Below, in pieces: positions 12,605-25,291 of a DNA stretch of 64,000 bases. The stretch's first letter is position 1. Every line of letters starts with the position of its first letter. The notes under the pieces were generated by a model that worked only from the letters and a program-made list of their open reading frames with translations, was not told where the DNA came from and searched no databases. The DNA comes from Ascaphus truei. Its lineage: Eukaryota > Chordata > Amphibia > Anura > Ascaphidae. A program made the translations under genes and the position numbers. The stretch covers positions 11,226,099-11,290,098 of the forward strand of contig CM071574.1 of the NCBI GenBank assembly GCA_036426205.1, read 5' to 3'.

Positions 12605-13751
12605 TATACTAACTCTTCTAAGTGAAAGTATATAAATAAAATCATTTAAAAAAGAAAGCACTGGAGTATGCCTATATATTATGCTCTTCTATAACTTCAT
12701 ATATATGCATAGAATATGCAAGTATATGCATGAAAAAATGTGTGTTCATTCACAACACATATGAGCAAGGTAGATTCACAGAGCATTATGGAGTCTATGG
12801 TGAATGACTCCTCACACAGATCAGATATATATTAGTTGTTAAGTATACACATAGTAACCTCTATGGAAGATTAAATTATATACAAAGTTTAGCCATAGAC
12901 CATAAGTCATGTGACATTATACACCTGAAATGTGACCATCAGCAGAAAAACGGATACAATTATAGCTGCCAAACCCCAGATGTATATTTATATCTAATAT
13001 GTGATATTGACTGCCATATACGGGGTTAGTATCCCCATTGCTTGTATCTGTACTCAGTCACAGTATGCTAGGTGTATGCACACTATTGGAGATTGCCATA
13101 TAGTTAATACAACCGTTCAGCTGCGTCTGCTTGCAGTTTACTCTCGCCCGGCATACTCCCTTACTACTCCGAAACCGGCTGACGTCATCAGTGAGTGCGT
13201 CGCCCAACAGCCCGACGATCGTTTCGCACCGTTACTCGGCGCTTTTTCAAGGGGGAGGAGTGTACATTCGCTCCAACAAGTAAGGTATTGTGGTCTATGG
13301 CTACACTTTGTATATAATTTAATCTTCCATAGAGGTTACTATGTGTATACTTAACAACTAATATATATCTGATCTGTGTGAGAGTCATTCACGGAGACTC
13401 CATAGTGCTCGTGAATCACCTTGCTCATAGTGTGTGAATAACACATTTTCATGCATAACTGTATACTTGCATATTCTATGCATATATGAAGTTATAGAAG
13501 GCAACATATATAGGCATACTCCAGTGCTTTCTTTTTTTAATGAATTTATACTTATAAAATTTCATAAATTTTGTTCACTTAGAAGAGTTATTAGATTAAT
13601 AAATATTTTTTTTTTGTGTTTTACACCTCCTGGTTTTCCTCTATTTAGGAATGTTGGAATTATTTCCTTAATATTGTCATGATTATTTGGGCTGTGTGTG
13701 CAAAATCAGTGGGAATCCTTTTTGTGATCATTCTGGATCATTTGTAAAAAA

Positions 13752-14518
13752 TATGGTTCTCATTCTCATGCACCGCGTGGTTGAAATATACTATGAATAT
13801 TAATGTGTGAGCAGCGTGATTATCACCCCTATGTTAACTAAAAAAAGCCTAATTTTCAGGGCACGCTCTGGGAGGCCATTCAACAATAAGAGAAAACCTT
13901 TAGTATATCCATACACTGTGCTGCTTATTGTGTGTGAGCCTATGTTATGACTGCCAAATAACACCCACTCAAGTTACTCTTAAAAGAGGGGGGGGATTAT
14001 TATTTTTAACATTTTGTATTCATTAAGGTTAGAAGTCAACACTATAATGGTATATTTTAACCCTGTTGTATAATATACTGAAATTCTCCTTTGATTTTAT
14101 AGATGCTTCTTATATATCCCCTGCATGGCTTCTGTAGAGTTCTTTCTACTAACAATCATAATTATTATTATGCACAACCAGTCCAGATCTGATAGCTTTA
14201 ACCATTTACATCCTTGCTTCTCTTTAATAAATATGAATGCTATCCGGGGGACACTCACTGCAGGTGCCATGCACAATACATTCTCATAATTATAGGGGCT
14301 TGTACATTTCTTTTGAGTTGTGTGATGACAGATAATAGCACATTCCACATCAGGTATCACCACTTAAATAATGTATGAGTGCATAACATCCAAATATACA
14401 TATACAATTCAGAAAATCAAACAGTTATGTATTTCAATTCAGAAATATATTTCTAAAACATATGCATTAGTTAGAAACAACATCCATAGGAAATAATCTT
14501 TGTGAAAGCTTAACTTAC
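13752..14518. other. Intronic stretch between fold-back element and broken exon
   Basis: No repeat ends or coding motif recognised. Contains a run of Gs at 13988 and a short tatta-rich tract. Confidence 0.4.
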
Positions 14519-14750
14519 CAATGCTACTGAGGTTTCACCATTGGATTAATACCCACCGTCATAGGATGAACATTTTACAACTAGCTTGTGTTGCTCACAA
14601 ACTTGGCTACCTTTAGATGCTTTGTGCAGTAATCCACAACTTCACAAGTCTTGTTGTAACATTCACATACATTCCTGGGGGCATGAGCATACAATTCCTT
14701 TCCAGGAGCTATGGTGCTTGATGAATGCAACTCATGTTCAAAGAACTCAT
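14519..14750 (-). pseudogene. LRP1B: Broken LRP1B EGF-pair exon with intact splice sites
   Basis: A polypyrimidine tract plus ttctattgcag precedes this block, and GTAAGT follows it. Homology to the two EGF modules between LDLa cluster II and the propeller is clear but scattered over different frames: GIVCSCP in one, YNKTCEVVDYCTKHLK in another, SQVCEQHK and VVKC in a third. The length is 232 bp, not a multiple of three; the intact pair should need about 246 bp. By eye, the missing bases are mostly single deletions, several in short runs such as AA or GG. There are also an in-frame TAA, a Cys codon changed to TCC, and a Trp codon changed to GGG. The other ten exons show nothing like this. It is either an exon decaying after loss of use or a badly resolved stretch of assembly. 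Confidence 0.8.
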
Positions 14751-16685
14751 CTGCAATAGAAAACATACACTTCGAATGTAACAATATTCTTAAAAAGATT
14801 GATTGAGTAAATAAAGTGAAAAAAAATGAATAGACCATATTTAGTTAGCGCAGTATATAACAAAATGTTACACAATATTCACAGAAACAGATGACAGTTC
14901 ACATGTAGGCATGACAAACTGTTAGTCAGATAAGAGCATTACAGTACAGAGTGGTGGGTGTTTGAACCAAGAGGTATCCCTATATGATAGAGCAGTGGTC
15001 TTTACAGGAACACTTAAAAAAAAAACTTATGAAGATGTTTCATGCGCTTTCTGCCAGTAAGCCAATGAGCAATAGCAACATCAGCTAATTCTACTGACTA
15101 GATTTAGGTCATAGTCATTTGTTCATGCTAGGAATGTCTGGAATTTATAAGTCATGAGGAGAAAAGCACTGGAACTACAATGGTTCAGCAACTGGAGACC
15201 AACCATTTCAAACCATGCACATATTTGTATTTATTAATTTAAAATTGAGCAGCGTGAATTTCTGCTTGAATTTTATTTGCATAGTCACAAAAACTCAAGT
15301 ACACTATTACAGACAGAAAGGGATATACTGAATGAAAAAAAAAAAAAACAGGAATTTGAGGTTTCATAGAGGAAAAAGAGGCACTTTTCTATGAACAGTA
15401 TATATTCACAGAATTGAAAACCGTGGCCAAACTGGCAATGAGAGAAACATTAACTGACTCAGTTAAAATGTAGGTGAATCTTTTAGTGAAATGGTGGACT
15501 TTTTAATACTACATTCATTTTTTTTGGACAGATAAAATGCATGTAAAGTTATAAAGGCCATGTTCAAAGCATATTACAGAGGTTAGTAGAGCTGCTTGGT
15601 AATTTTCCATTGGAGAGCCAAGGTTAAGAGTCTGGATAGGATTGCAGTCATAAATAATAATAAAGTAGGATCTTTAAAGCAGGGCCGAGTTGAGGTTTTG
15701 GGAGATATATACATCTCTACTTTCAATCCATGTGATTTGTCTCTATAGCAAAAATTCTGTACCTCATGACACTGTGCCAACCTTTTCCTACAATTACTTT
15801 GGGAATCCCACACTTGAATATAGAGCCAAGTATTACAAATTTCGTTGGATGTTTATAACCAATAATGACCTGCTAAACATCATAATTATTGTAGTTCTTG
15901 ATGTTCACAAACAAAACTTGTATAAAGATATTATGGTTTGTCCCAGTGTGCATTTTATTTAATGGTCAAATCAACCCATTTTTACAAAAGTTATTTTTAT
16001 GAAAAATCACATTCATTAAAAGTATTTTTATAGTAATGTGCCCTAATGAGATTTACATTCAAATAGAACTAAATTGCAGGAAACTGGTCCAAGCGGAATG
16101 CATTATCATCCATCCTGGGATAACCATGATGGCTGAGATTTCAATATAAATTAGGTTTTGCCTTGCTAATGAATTAAGTATCGCTTCTGGAAGAAGAAAA
16201 AAAAAAACATTTGATCATAAGTTTCATTTTGAGACCATGGAAGAGAATAATGAGATATTCTGTATTATGTTCTGAGATTTCGTCTAAATTAAACTGTATT
16301 GTGAATAGACATCAAATGAATATAATTAGGTTGTTTTTATTCTTGCAAAAATTGTCTGAACTGGTCGACTTTTCAGTTGCTCATACATAATAATGTAGTC
16401 TCATGATTTATAGAAAATACACTATATAGGACACTTTATACTATGTTTGTTCAAAGAACAATACATTATATTTACCTTTATAAATAATTACTAATATCAA
16501 AATCTTTGGTTTTACTTCAAATGTATTTATTTACTGATGTCAGCCGTTTTGCACATATTAGCACTTTAAAATCTAATAAACCCCATATCTTAAAACCTTT
16601 GAATCCATACGAATGAGATTTACAAAACACTGGTAAAATCTAAAAAGCTTGTAATCATTTAAATTTAAACTTAAATGTAAAATAC
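14751..16685. other. Intron between EGF-pair exon and LDLa 7/8 exon
   Basis: Searched by eye on the minus strand for a second, intact EGF-pair exon (NNGGC, CSCP or CSCYEG-like coding). None was seen. AT-rich with no clear repeat family. Confidence 0.45.
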
Positions 16686-16886
16686 CACAAATTTCGCGTT
16701 CATCAGATCCATCAGGACAATCTCTCCTCCCATTGCAGAGCTTCTCAGGCTGCAGGCAGATGGAGGTATCATTAGCACAGGGGTATTTTGGTGGTCCACA
16801 CATATAACCTTCGCAATAATCCTCATCTGAATGATCCTCACAATCAGTGTCTCCATCACATACCCAAGCATTGCTAATGCATCTCC
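16686..16886 (-). CDS. LRP1B: LRP1B exon: end of LDLa repeat 7 plus repeat 8
   Basis: 201-bp exon, phase 1-1, with acceptor tttctaag and donor GTATTT. It completes module 7 ([25 protein letters not shown]) and encodes module 8 ([39 protein letters not shown]). The insertion-type spacing CANDTSIC and the LQPEKLCNG segment are characteristic of the last repeat of this cluster in LRP1/LRP1B. The exon ends phase 1 with a lone G, so it can join in frame either to the 14.7-kb exon (Asp-Glu) or directly to the 7.9-kb exon (Asp-Ser). Confidence 0.94.
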
Positions 16887-16982
16887 CTTAGAAAACAGAA
16901 ACAACACACACAAATCAGCAACCTGATGAACGAAAACAATAACTCGTTTCAGTAGATTCCAACTAAAAGGAACTGTTTATTC

Positions 16983-17169
16983 CAGGGGTGGCCAACTTCA
17001 GTCTTCAAGGGCCACCAACAGGTCAGGATTTCAAGATATCCCTGCTTCAGCACAGGTGGCTCAATCATTTTTTGGCTGAGCCACTGATTGAGCTACCACA
17101 GCTGAAGCAGGGATATCCTGAAAACCTGACCTGTTGTGGGCCCTTTACTACTGGAGTTGACCACCCCTG
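16983..17169. mobile_element. Hairpin hAT-type MITE, copy 1
   Basis: 187-bp near-palindrome. TIR caggggtggccaactt pairs with the end ttgaccacccctg, and the arms continue inward (gatatccctgcttcagcaca / gctgaagcagggatatcctg) almost to the centre. A CAGGGGTG-type end fits the hAT superfamily. Flanks show no clean 8-bp duplication in this copy. Confidence 0.82.
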
Positions 17170-19314
17170 TTTATACTATTTGCACTCTTTGTGTTAACCC
17201 TATATATTTTTAAAGACAGCCAGTCATTCCTGAAGATACAGTACATCAATCTATGATTGGCATTGGAATCAGAATTGATTTAATTTAAATTGTTGCGATA
17301 TGTTTCCTATGCAATATCACTCTTTGTACATCTGGAGAAAAAAAAAAAGATGCAATTTGCTGGTGCTGGTGGTAGGAGCATTTAAATTACAAATTGATAC
17401 ATTATGCAAACATCTCTGGAGGCACTCTTTCTAATACAAAGCAATCCAGTGAAAGAAATCAGAGTAATTAAATACATTTCACGATGAAGCTTAAAAAAAA
17501 AAGTAGAATATCAATTTTGTTCAAGGCCCTTGTGAGTATGTACTGTAAAAATAGAAGTAAATATGATGAAGCATGATTGCACAATTTTGAATTTGCTTAG
17601 CTTAAATTATTTCCTTTGTAGGCTTGAATGTTTTCAATAGCCTTCATTATTAGGCATGTACATATCTAGTGATTTGCATGCAATCAAATAATTACTTAAA
17701 AATATGCAAAGAAGTATTGGGGAAAGCATGGTTTTGCTTTTGCAGTTTACAACTATATGTCAGTTCACACAACGAGAAGTGCTCAAGCTTTTATGATTTA
17801 ATGCAAAGTTCTGAAGAACCAGAGAACAAGAAATTGATTTCTCTCCAATTGCTGCTTGAGTGAGTTTGTAAAGCCAGTTGTGGCTTGTATATTGTGTTAG
17901 GTCAATTGCCTAGAGAGTCACATGGGACAGGACAGAGACGTAAGAGAATTCAGAGGCACAATTAGTCTTCACAGTGCAGACTGTAACAAACAAAAAAATA
18001 ACAGTGCATTGTCAGGCAGTCGTTTCAACAACAATGTGGAAAACATTTTGGAAAAATCAGAAATGCCTAAGGGAAAAAAACAGATAAACAAAGAATTCTT
18101 GTTGTAAAGAAAGAAGTGTACACCCCGCTGTAATGTAGACCTCAGTGAACAAATACATTTGCAGTCACAATGTAGGCTAACTATTCAGCAATCAAATAGT
18201 GCATAGATTTGTGTAATTAGTGCAGCCCCTTAAATGAATATTCAGTGTTCTAATTATTTCTAAATTGCCCATTGAGATTTTCCCTAAAGGCACTCCAGAT
18301 AACGCCAGAGCCTATTGATTTGATGAGCAGGCTTTTAATGTAATTATTTATATATTTATTTAAATATCACATTAACACCTAAGCTCCTTCAAGTAATTTA
18401 TGATACCAAAGCCTACACTGTATATACCAACCGGCAAATGGTTTGCTCCGCTGTTTGTGCACTGTTCATAGCCTCTGGAAAGCAATCTCATTTCAAAATA
18501 ATTTAATAAAGCTGTTGACCTGGCTAAATATTAACCAATGAATGAGATTGTGGCATTTGACACTTCTTGCAGTTACTCCAATTATAATTATGTCTCCCAA
18601 TGCACAAATATTTCACATGTTTGGCACATGTTTCTTCATTATATGGCATTTATAGACATAAAAGCCTGAAATGTACACATAGAGACATATTTACTAAGCA
18701 GTGCTGGGTTGTAAGATGTCTTAATGCTTACCACAATTTAGTATGGCCTATAATTAGTATATGGCCTATAATTCCTCATTTCTAGTACCAAAGAGAAATG
18801 CTTCATTTCCTGATGACTCCTTTAGAATTCCAAAGGCATTTCTTCAAGTACTTATTGCAGCAGCAAACTGTGTACATTTGCAATGAAACATTACAGATAT
18901 TAACTTATGGTTAAGGTGCACACAGCGAATAAATGGGTCATTTACACCATTTATTTTGATGTCCAACCTAGGGCTTTTGTGTCTCATTAGTACCATAAAA
19001 GTATTAGTGTAAAGTATGTTAGCAGAGATGATCCCTCTCAGTTTTCAGCAGGAGTAAAATCTGAGACTGCATGGTACAAAACCTGTCATTTTGGGAGCAT
19101 TGACAGAATTTACCTATAAACTGGATCTGTTTATAACAATAAATAGATACATCAAACACTTGCCCTGTCTTACACTCATGTACATGCAACAATGTGCGGC
19201 CTGCTTTATAAGTAAAGTGATATGCTTTATTGTGTAAATAAATCATGACCTTGGTGTTGTAAATTCAAACCAATATTGTATTTGACTAATTATGTTTTAT
19301 TATACACTGTACAT
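17170..19314. other. Intronic stretch, nothing recognised
   Basis: AT-rich. Short open frames only, none with a domain. No TIR element or LINE motif seen. Confidence 0.45.
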
Positions 19315-19620
19315 TTTACATAGTTACATAGTTTCATAGTAGCTGAGGTTGAAAAAAGACATATGTACATTACAGTAAGTTCATCCTATGTTAAATTTAG
19401 ATGATAGATCCTTATGCTATATCCATACTTACAGCATGTTGATCCAGAGCAAGGCAAACAAAAAACACCAGTGAAACATTATCCAATGACGTCTCATAAA
19501 GGGAACATTTTATTCCTTTCTGACTCCAAATATTGGCAATCAGATTTCTCTCTGGATCAACGTCCTTCCTATGTTTACTAATTTGGTATATCCCTGTATA
19601 TCTTTCCTTTCTAAAAAGAT
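19315..19620 (-). mobile_element. CR1-type LINE 3' end, truncated
   Basis: The stretch tacatagttacatag, then gaggttgaaaaaagacatat, matches in order the 3' terminal region of the CR1 fragment at 44941-45690 (both continue with ctatgttaaatttagat-like and aaggcaaacaaaa-like blocks). In element sense this is the minus strand: only the 3' UTR is kept, with no RT domain. Confidence 0.75.
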
Positions 19621-19680
19621 GTCCAACCTTTTTTTTTTTGAAGATATCTATTGTATCTGCCATCACAGTCTCCATGGGTA

Positions 19681-19920
19681 ACAATAATAATAATAATAAT
19701 AGCATGTTCTTGTATAGCGCTACTAGTGTTACATAGTGCTTTACAGATACAGGTCCCTGCCCTGTAGAGCTTCCAATCTATGTTTTTGGTGCCTGAGGCA
19801 CAGGGAGATAAAGTGACTTGCCCAAGATCACAAAGAGCTGACACTGGGAATTGAACCACATTCGCCTGCTTCAAGCTCAGTGCCTGTCAGTGGCTTTACT
19901 CACTGAGCTGCTCCTTCTCT
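19681..19920 (-). mobile_element. tRNA-derived SINE, minus-strand copy
   Basis: The reverse complement starts ggagaaggagcagctcagtg, has a ggttcaattcc B box, and ends in an agattgg-aagctctacaggg tail and a (taa)n run. It is the same family as 46748-46976. Diverged from that copy but nearly full length. Confidence 0.85.
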
Positions 19921-20613
19921 CCTTCACTGTGTGTAATGCATTTCACATTTTAACTGTCCTTATGTTTCCACAATACATGTTTTCCACTATTTAAAACCTC
20001 TTACTGATTTTTAAACATACTTTCTAAAACACAGGACACGAGGCAATCAAAATAATAACTCTGGGAGAGGGCTTTTCCATTTTATATGTAGATAAATGCA
20101 TTTAACTGAACGGTCCTGAAGCATCACCAATCTCGGTTACCTTGACATAACTATTCAAAGCTGCAGTCAATCAACAAGAAGAAGACATAAATGAGACTAA
20201 TGCCTGATTTAGGAAAGTGCTGGTGGCAAGTAAATTGGCCATATCCCAAAGTAAATTGATGTTATTTCCACAACATCTTCAGCCCCTACTTTAATCTGTT
20301 TTATAGATACAGCAGGCTATAGAAAATGTTTGTTTACGTGATTTCCTTTCACCTTAATGAAAACAAAATGCATCCTTTAACAGAGAAATTATCCTGCACT
20401 GTGATGTGAACATCATATCATCAAAAAAAGCAGCAGAGTACAATAAAAGGGAACTAATCTTTGTCAGAATACACACCCCATTGTATCTATTCAATGCCTC
20501 TTAATGGCACCAATTTAAAGTAATGTAATATTTGCTTTAGATGACAGTACTGAAGTCTGATACATATTTTCAGTCCCAAATTCGGCATTCAATGTCTCTC
20601 GTTCAAAACACAT

Positions 20614-21029
20614 TTTAAAGAGGCAATCCAAGCCGTTTTTTTCTTCTTCACTTTTTTAATACAGGATTGAAGCAGGCGGTCTCAGGAGCTGAATCCCATT
20701 AATTTCAGCTCTGGGACTCCCTGCTTCTGGAGGTACTAACCTCCATAGGGGATGCCTGTAGCCATTCCAGGGTTCAATATATGGCTGCTTTTAAAAGCTC
20801 GCAGGCCCTACAGACCAATAGGAAGCCGTGACGTTATCTGGTGCAGCTTATTATTGGCTCATGTGATCGGGGGCTTTAAACTGCAGAAAACTGCAGAAAA
20901 CTGCAGTAGATACCGGCAACCCCTCAGAGGTAAGTATCTCTGGAAGCAGGTGGTCTCCTGAGCTTAAATTAAAGGGGTTAACCCCCCAAGAAAGACAAAC
21001 CCCCAAAACCGCTTGGTTTGCTCATTTAA
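20614..21029. mobile_element. TIR element with internal hairpin
   Basis: TIR of roughly 23 bp: ttttaaagaggcaatccaag at the left, matched by the complement of ccgcttggtttgctcattta at the right. Just inside is a hairpin of the type gaagcaggcggtct...gggactccctgcttc. The same hairpin wording recurs at 31755-32075, which links the two. Internal ctgcagaaaa is repeated three times at 20880-20907. Confidence 0.7.
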
Positions 21030-22075
21030 GCAAATAAAACAGAAGATTAGCTGCGTCTAAAATACATAGAATATTGTTTTCCTTTAAGTTTTATCAACTT
21101 TTAAACTTACCAAAATATGATTCCAGCTGTGTTTCCTGCCTGTTTTTCTCATATGACAACAAAAGCTAAAGTACAGTACCAGTTTATTCTGGGTGGATAG
21201 GAATGTGAGAAATGTGGGAAACTTGTAAATACCTTCCCCAGGACTGTTACAGCCATACCTTCTCTTAGTTCCCAGAACCAATGAACACCTGGAAAGCCTA
21301 CCAATACCACTGGGGCATGTCTTGTGCTATGCAAAACTGAAAGACTTTGGTACCAATGGCATTTTTTTTTAAGTTGCCAAACCAAAAATCTTTTATGATA
21401 TCTAATGTGAAGTCATCTTCTGGCATGTAACCTGAATGATTTTCATGCAATAAAAATGTTTATAGGTGGGGCTGCTGCTTTAAAAATATAATGTGAGTTT
21501 TTTGCTTTGTAAATGAGCCTCGACTTCTGCAATCTCTGAATCACAAACTAGCCACAACTCAAAGCCCTGTCTTGTGCTCTATTTTTTTATTTTTGTCTAC
21601 ATTTGTAAACCTATTCAACACTAATGCACCTCCTCCTTTATTTTTTGCTAACTTGGAAAGGTACAATTACCTCCCATAACTAAGCATAATATAACTCTCA
21701 TAATAAAACTGAAAACATCATTGACACTTACTAACATCCATCACCGCTTGGTGGTACAGCAGGCTCAGCCAATCCTCTTTTTTTAGCTTACACATTCTGA
21801 CTAATGGAATAAGGTTAAGGGGTTATGCTATATCAGCAGAAGTGGCTAATCATTCCTTTTTAGAAAGAAATACCCCACTGACTTCAATGGTGAATTTTGG
21901 TCGAAAACAATCACCTGCTCCCAATAGTCCGACAGATGGCAAAAGGAAGCATGGAACAAACCTAACTTCCTACTCTGATGGTAATAAAATTGTAATATCT
22001 CCCTAACATGTGTATTGGTCAGAGCGGAACCCTGTAGATTAACTGGAGTACTGGGGTGTGATCACACTCACACTT
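21030..22075. other. Intronic stretch, nothing recognised
   Basis: Two overlapping minus-strand open frames at 21084-21385 have no domain. No repeat borders seen. Confidence 0.4.
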
Positions 22076-22226
22076 AGATTGTAAGCTCTCTGGGGCAGGG
22101 ATGTACTTTTTTACGGAGTGATTTTGCTTTTTGTGTTTATAGTATTATAATTCCCTGTGTTGCATTGTCTCTTTTGTAAAGTGCTGAGTAAACCCTGGGC
22201 ACTATATAAATAAAGATATACTGTAC
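22076..22226 (+). repeat. SINE-like 3' tail, copy 2
   Basis: Starts gattgtaagctctctggggc, has the shared ataattccctg segment, and ends actatataaataaagatata. Close relative of 9467-9612. Confidence 0.78.
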
Positions 22227-22523
22227 ATACTGTACATACAACCACCGCTGCTGCTGACTGAATATTTCGGGCAGAGCAGCATTAGAAAAGAGCCTCCGTC
22301 AAAGAGGCTGTCAGAGTGTTTTTTTTGTATGAAAGCAAACAGTTTTTATAAAGCTTAAGGAGGAAACATGAACGTTTCCAGAGGACAGGCTTCCCAGCTG
22401 ACAGAAGCACAGGGTTGTGATGGAGATGGCTCCCCAGGTGTAGTGGGCGGACCTTTGAGGCTGGTCCAGGGCATCTCTCTGTATTACCAAATCAGTGGCT
22501 TGTCCTTTCCGGGTTGCCTTCTC

Positions 22524-22731
22524 TAAAGCTACGCTTATAGTGCCGGCGACGCAACGGCGAAGTCAGGCTGCGGTCGCTGGAAAAATCAAATTGAGATGAC
22601 TTCCAGCGATTGCGACCAAGCCATCGCGTTGCGCTTGCTATATGCGCATGTGACGGCTGCAATGCATTTGTTTTGACGCAATGTCGCCATCGCCGTCACT
22701 ATACTGTAAGTGCAGCCTTAGACCTACTCTA
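22524..22731. mobile_element. Short TIR MITE (22.5 kb)
   Basis: The left end agctacgcttatagtgccgg and the right end (complement of cgtcactata...gtgcagcct) form an imperfect TIR. The interior is CpG-rich (gcgacg and cgcaatg motifs). CTA/TAG-like flanks would suit a 3-bp target, as for PIF/Harbinger, but this is not certain. Confidence 0.65.
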
Positions 22732-23559
22732 TCTGCCCTATGCTTCCCATTTGCAGTAAAAATCCTTTGGCTAAGCAGACCTACTAATCCCTACAGGGGC
22801 ATTGCACCCTAGGGCCAGAGCTTCTGCCACCCTGTTCACCTTCCTGGATATTCCTATGTAACTATATCTAACCCCATTCCATATAACCTACCTAAAATAA
22901 AACTGGCAAGGTTCCTAACTTGGAGGTGTAATCCCATGGATTAAGGAATTAAAAAATTGAGTATCCTAATGTTTGGCCGTATATATACATGCAAAATATG
23001 TTCTAAGTATTAAAAGCAACAGTGCACCCTTTATTTTGTTTATTATTATAACATCTATTTGTGCTTCTCTTCATTCCATCTATCTCTGCTGTGATGTCAC
23101 ACAGTAGCCATGCAGCATTCTATTGAATGAGGATCTGGATGCAAGGCACATAAACCTTAAATAAAGGATACAGGGGGAAAACGTAGGAGGGCTAAATAAA
23201 ACTATTGAGAGCTAGTGCAGTGCTATAGAAATTAAAGCTTAGAATGAAACACCAGAGGAGGAAATGAACTTAAATGTAAAAAGAACCATTTGTTCTTATT
23301 GTTTATCTTACTAAAAAGTTCACGCTACATTAAATTTCATAGTGAGACTGCAAAGCCTACAGCTCTTCATTCATGTCAGAAGCTGAAGAGGCCATTATGA
23401 ATAATATGATAAATCCACTTTAATAGAATGTACAAGTACTGTACAAAAAGTGTGGGTAAAAAGTAGTAAGGAAGTTATCTATTCAGCTGTGACCTTACAT
23501 GGATGTCTGAGAATAATCATCTATGTGTTCTAAGGCACAGAAAAGCTTGGTTTAAATGA
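22732..23559. other. Intronic stretch, nothing recognised
   Basis: AT-rich, no recognisable element or coding motif. Confidence 0.4.
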
Positions 23560-23719
23560 GATAGAGGAGAGAAAGAGGAGATAGAAGAGAAGGGGGAGAG
23601 AGGGAGAGAGAGGAGAAGGAGAGATAGAGTGAGAGACGAGAGGGAGAGAGAGAAGAGAGAGAGAAGAGAGAGGTGAGAGAGGAGAGAGGTGAGAGAGGTG
23701 AGAGAGAGGAGAGGGAGAT

Positions 23720-23750
<31 letters not shown>

Positions 23751-23815
23751 GGAGAGAGGGAGAGAGAGAGATAAGAGAGGGAGAGAGAGAGGAGAGTGAA
23801 GGAAAGAGGGAGAGC
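23560..23815 (+). repeat. (GA)n-rich microsatellite, about 250 bp
   Basis: Almost pure purine on the plus strand, with gagaga, gggaga and gaggtgagag variants. In gene sense (minus) it is a long pyrimidine tract in the intron between the 25.3-kb and 16.9-kb exons. Confidence 0.93.
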
Positions 23816-25291
23816 TACTGTATCTGTCTTTCCAGCAAAAACCCTGTATCAGTGTCTGGATGGAAGTAACGAGTTATGTATGACTTAAATAAGGTCGCGT
23901 ATTTCCTGACGTAACCTTAACAGAGCTTAGTGAATATGGGATGACAATAATTTAGGCTGCAATTAGCTCATTTGTATATCATTTAGAATAATAGCAGTTA
24001 TAAATAACAGCATGCCTTTTGCGGGAGTAAATCCTGGCTAATGTCACATTATTTAAGGTGCTTTAGTGAATACTGTGTTATAATTCACAAGCTTTAACTT
24101 ATGTTATAATGGGACTTAGTGAATAAGGGGGCCAAAGGATGTTTTAAACAGGATGTTTATATCTTCAGTAGTGACTCCCCGGCATTTCTCCACCTTCAGT
24201 AATATGCAATTTTTCATCTTTTTTTAATTAAATATGAAGTCCGTAGATACCTACAGTAGGAATCAAGCATATTTAAATTAGCTTATCGGCATCTATGTCT
24301 GCACAAGTATAGATGAGTGTTATGGGAGGTACAGTATCTAAGTAAATGAGTCTTAAACAGGACTCTGCTGTCCCCCCATAGACTTATTCTAACTTTACTA
24401 TACCAAAGGTTGCTAACCAAGCAATGTACATTTAATCATAATATCTATTTACTGTACATTATTCTGCTTCTCTTGTAACTGTCTTACATTGTATGTTGCT
24501 GCCCTTTCAGAAAAGAATCATATCACTGAACATATAAAATATACAGTGCCTTTTTGTGAGATACTTGAATTATTTACTATATTTTAAATATCACTAAAGA
24601 GCAAATACATCTCAATTATATTTCAGCTTTATGGGAGAATTACCAGCTGTTTCAGTTAGAAGAGTAAGCAGACAAACTAATGTCGGGTACAATTTATGTG
24701 TTTACTTCCTATTTTTCTTAGGATATGTGCAAACGTAGCACTATCTATGCACGTGCCTCCAGGTTTCCAGGTGTTGTTCATTCCAGATGGCAGTCGACCC
24801 GAACCAGAGAACAGCTATACAGATTGCTTAGTGTTCCATGCATATTGTCAAATAATAAAACAGTCTAAAACAGTGTGACATTTCAAACATACAGTAGTTG
24901 GTTCTTACTAAACCAGAATCCATTGTCCATACCATGCTATCTCCATGTCGGACCGGTATTGTAGAAAACTTTGCTACAAATTCTTTGCTTCGGACAGCCT
25001 TTGGCACAGTGTTGTCAAAACTCTGTGCCCAGGACATACGTGAAAACGAGAGGTAACTCTCAATGTATTACTTTCTAGAAAAACATTTTATAACTAAATA
25101 AAAAAATAAACAGGAATGATAAAAAAATTAAAAACAGTAAATAGCAGATGCACCCTTGTGATTAAAACAATTACATAACACTTGGGTACTTGCATATTCT
25201 CAGGAATTAGCAATTTAAAATCAAACACCACTTTTACTTAAAGAAAGGGAAATCTTTAAGGGATGCAATAATGATTCCATATGTTCAATAC
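23816..25291. other. Intronic stretch, nothing firm
   Basis: Includes a mixed-composition block (about 24700-25050) with open frames on both strands but no recognised domain. It could be an old repeat. Confidence 0.35.

Larger units (their letters stand above)
11441..13751. repeat. 2.3-kb inverted repeat (fold-back element)
   Basis: The right arm (about 13305-13751, 447 bp) is the near-perfect reverse complement of the left arm (11441-11598 plus 12605-12900). Outer ends are acaaatgatccagaatgatc and its complement; inner ends are aacctctatggaagattaaa and its complement. The loop is about 400 bp. The left arm is interrupted by a separate 1-kb TIR element. No coding sequence was recognised inside. 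Confidence 0.88.

Noticed and set aside
14581..14838. Continuous 85-codon minus-strand frame as a functional exon
   Set aside because: It keeps one frame only by ignoring clear EGF homology in the other frames and ends before the true donor.
19533..19874. Open frames on both strands with Ile or Asn runs
   Set aside because: They translate CR1 3' end and SINE tail with its (att)n run.
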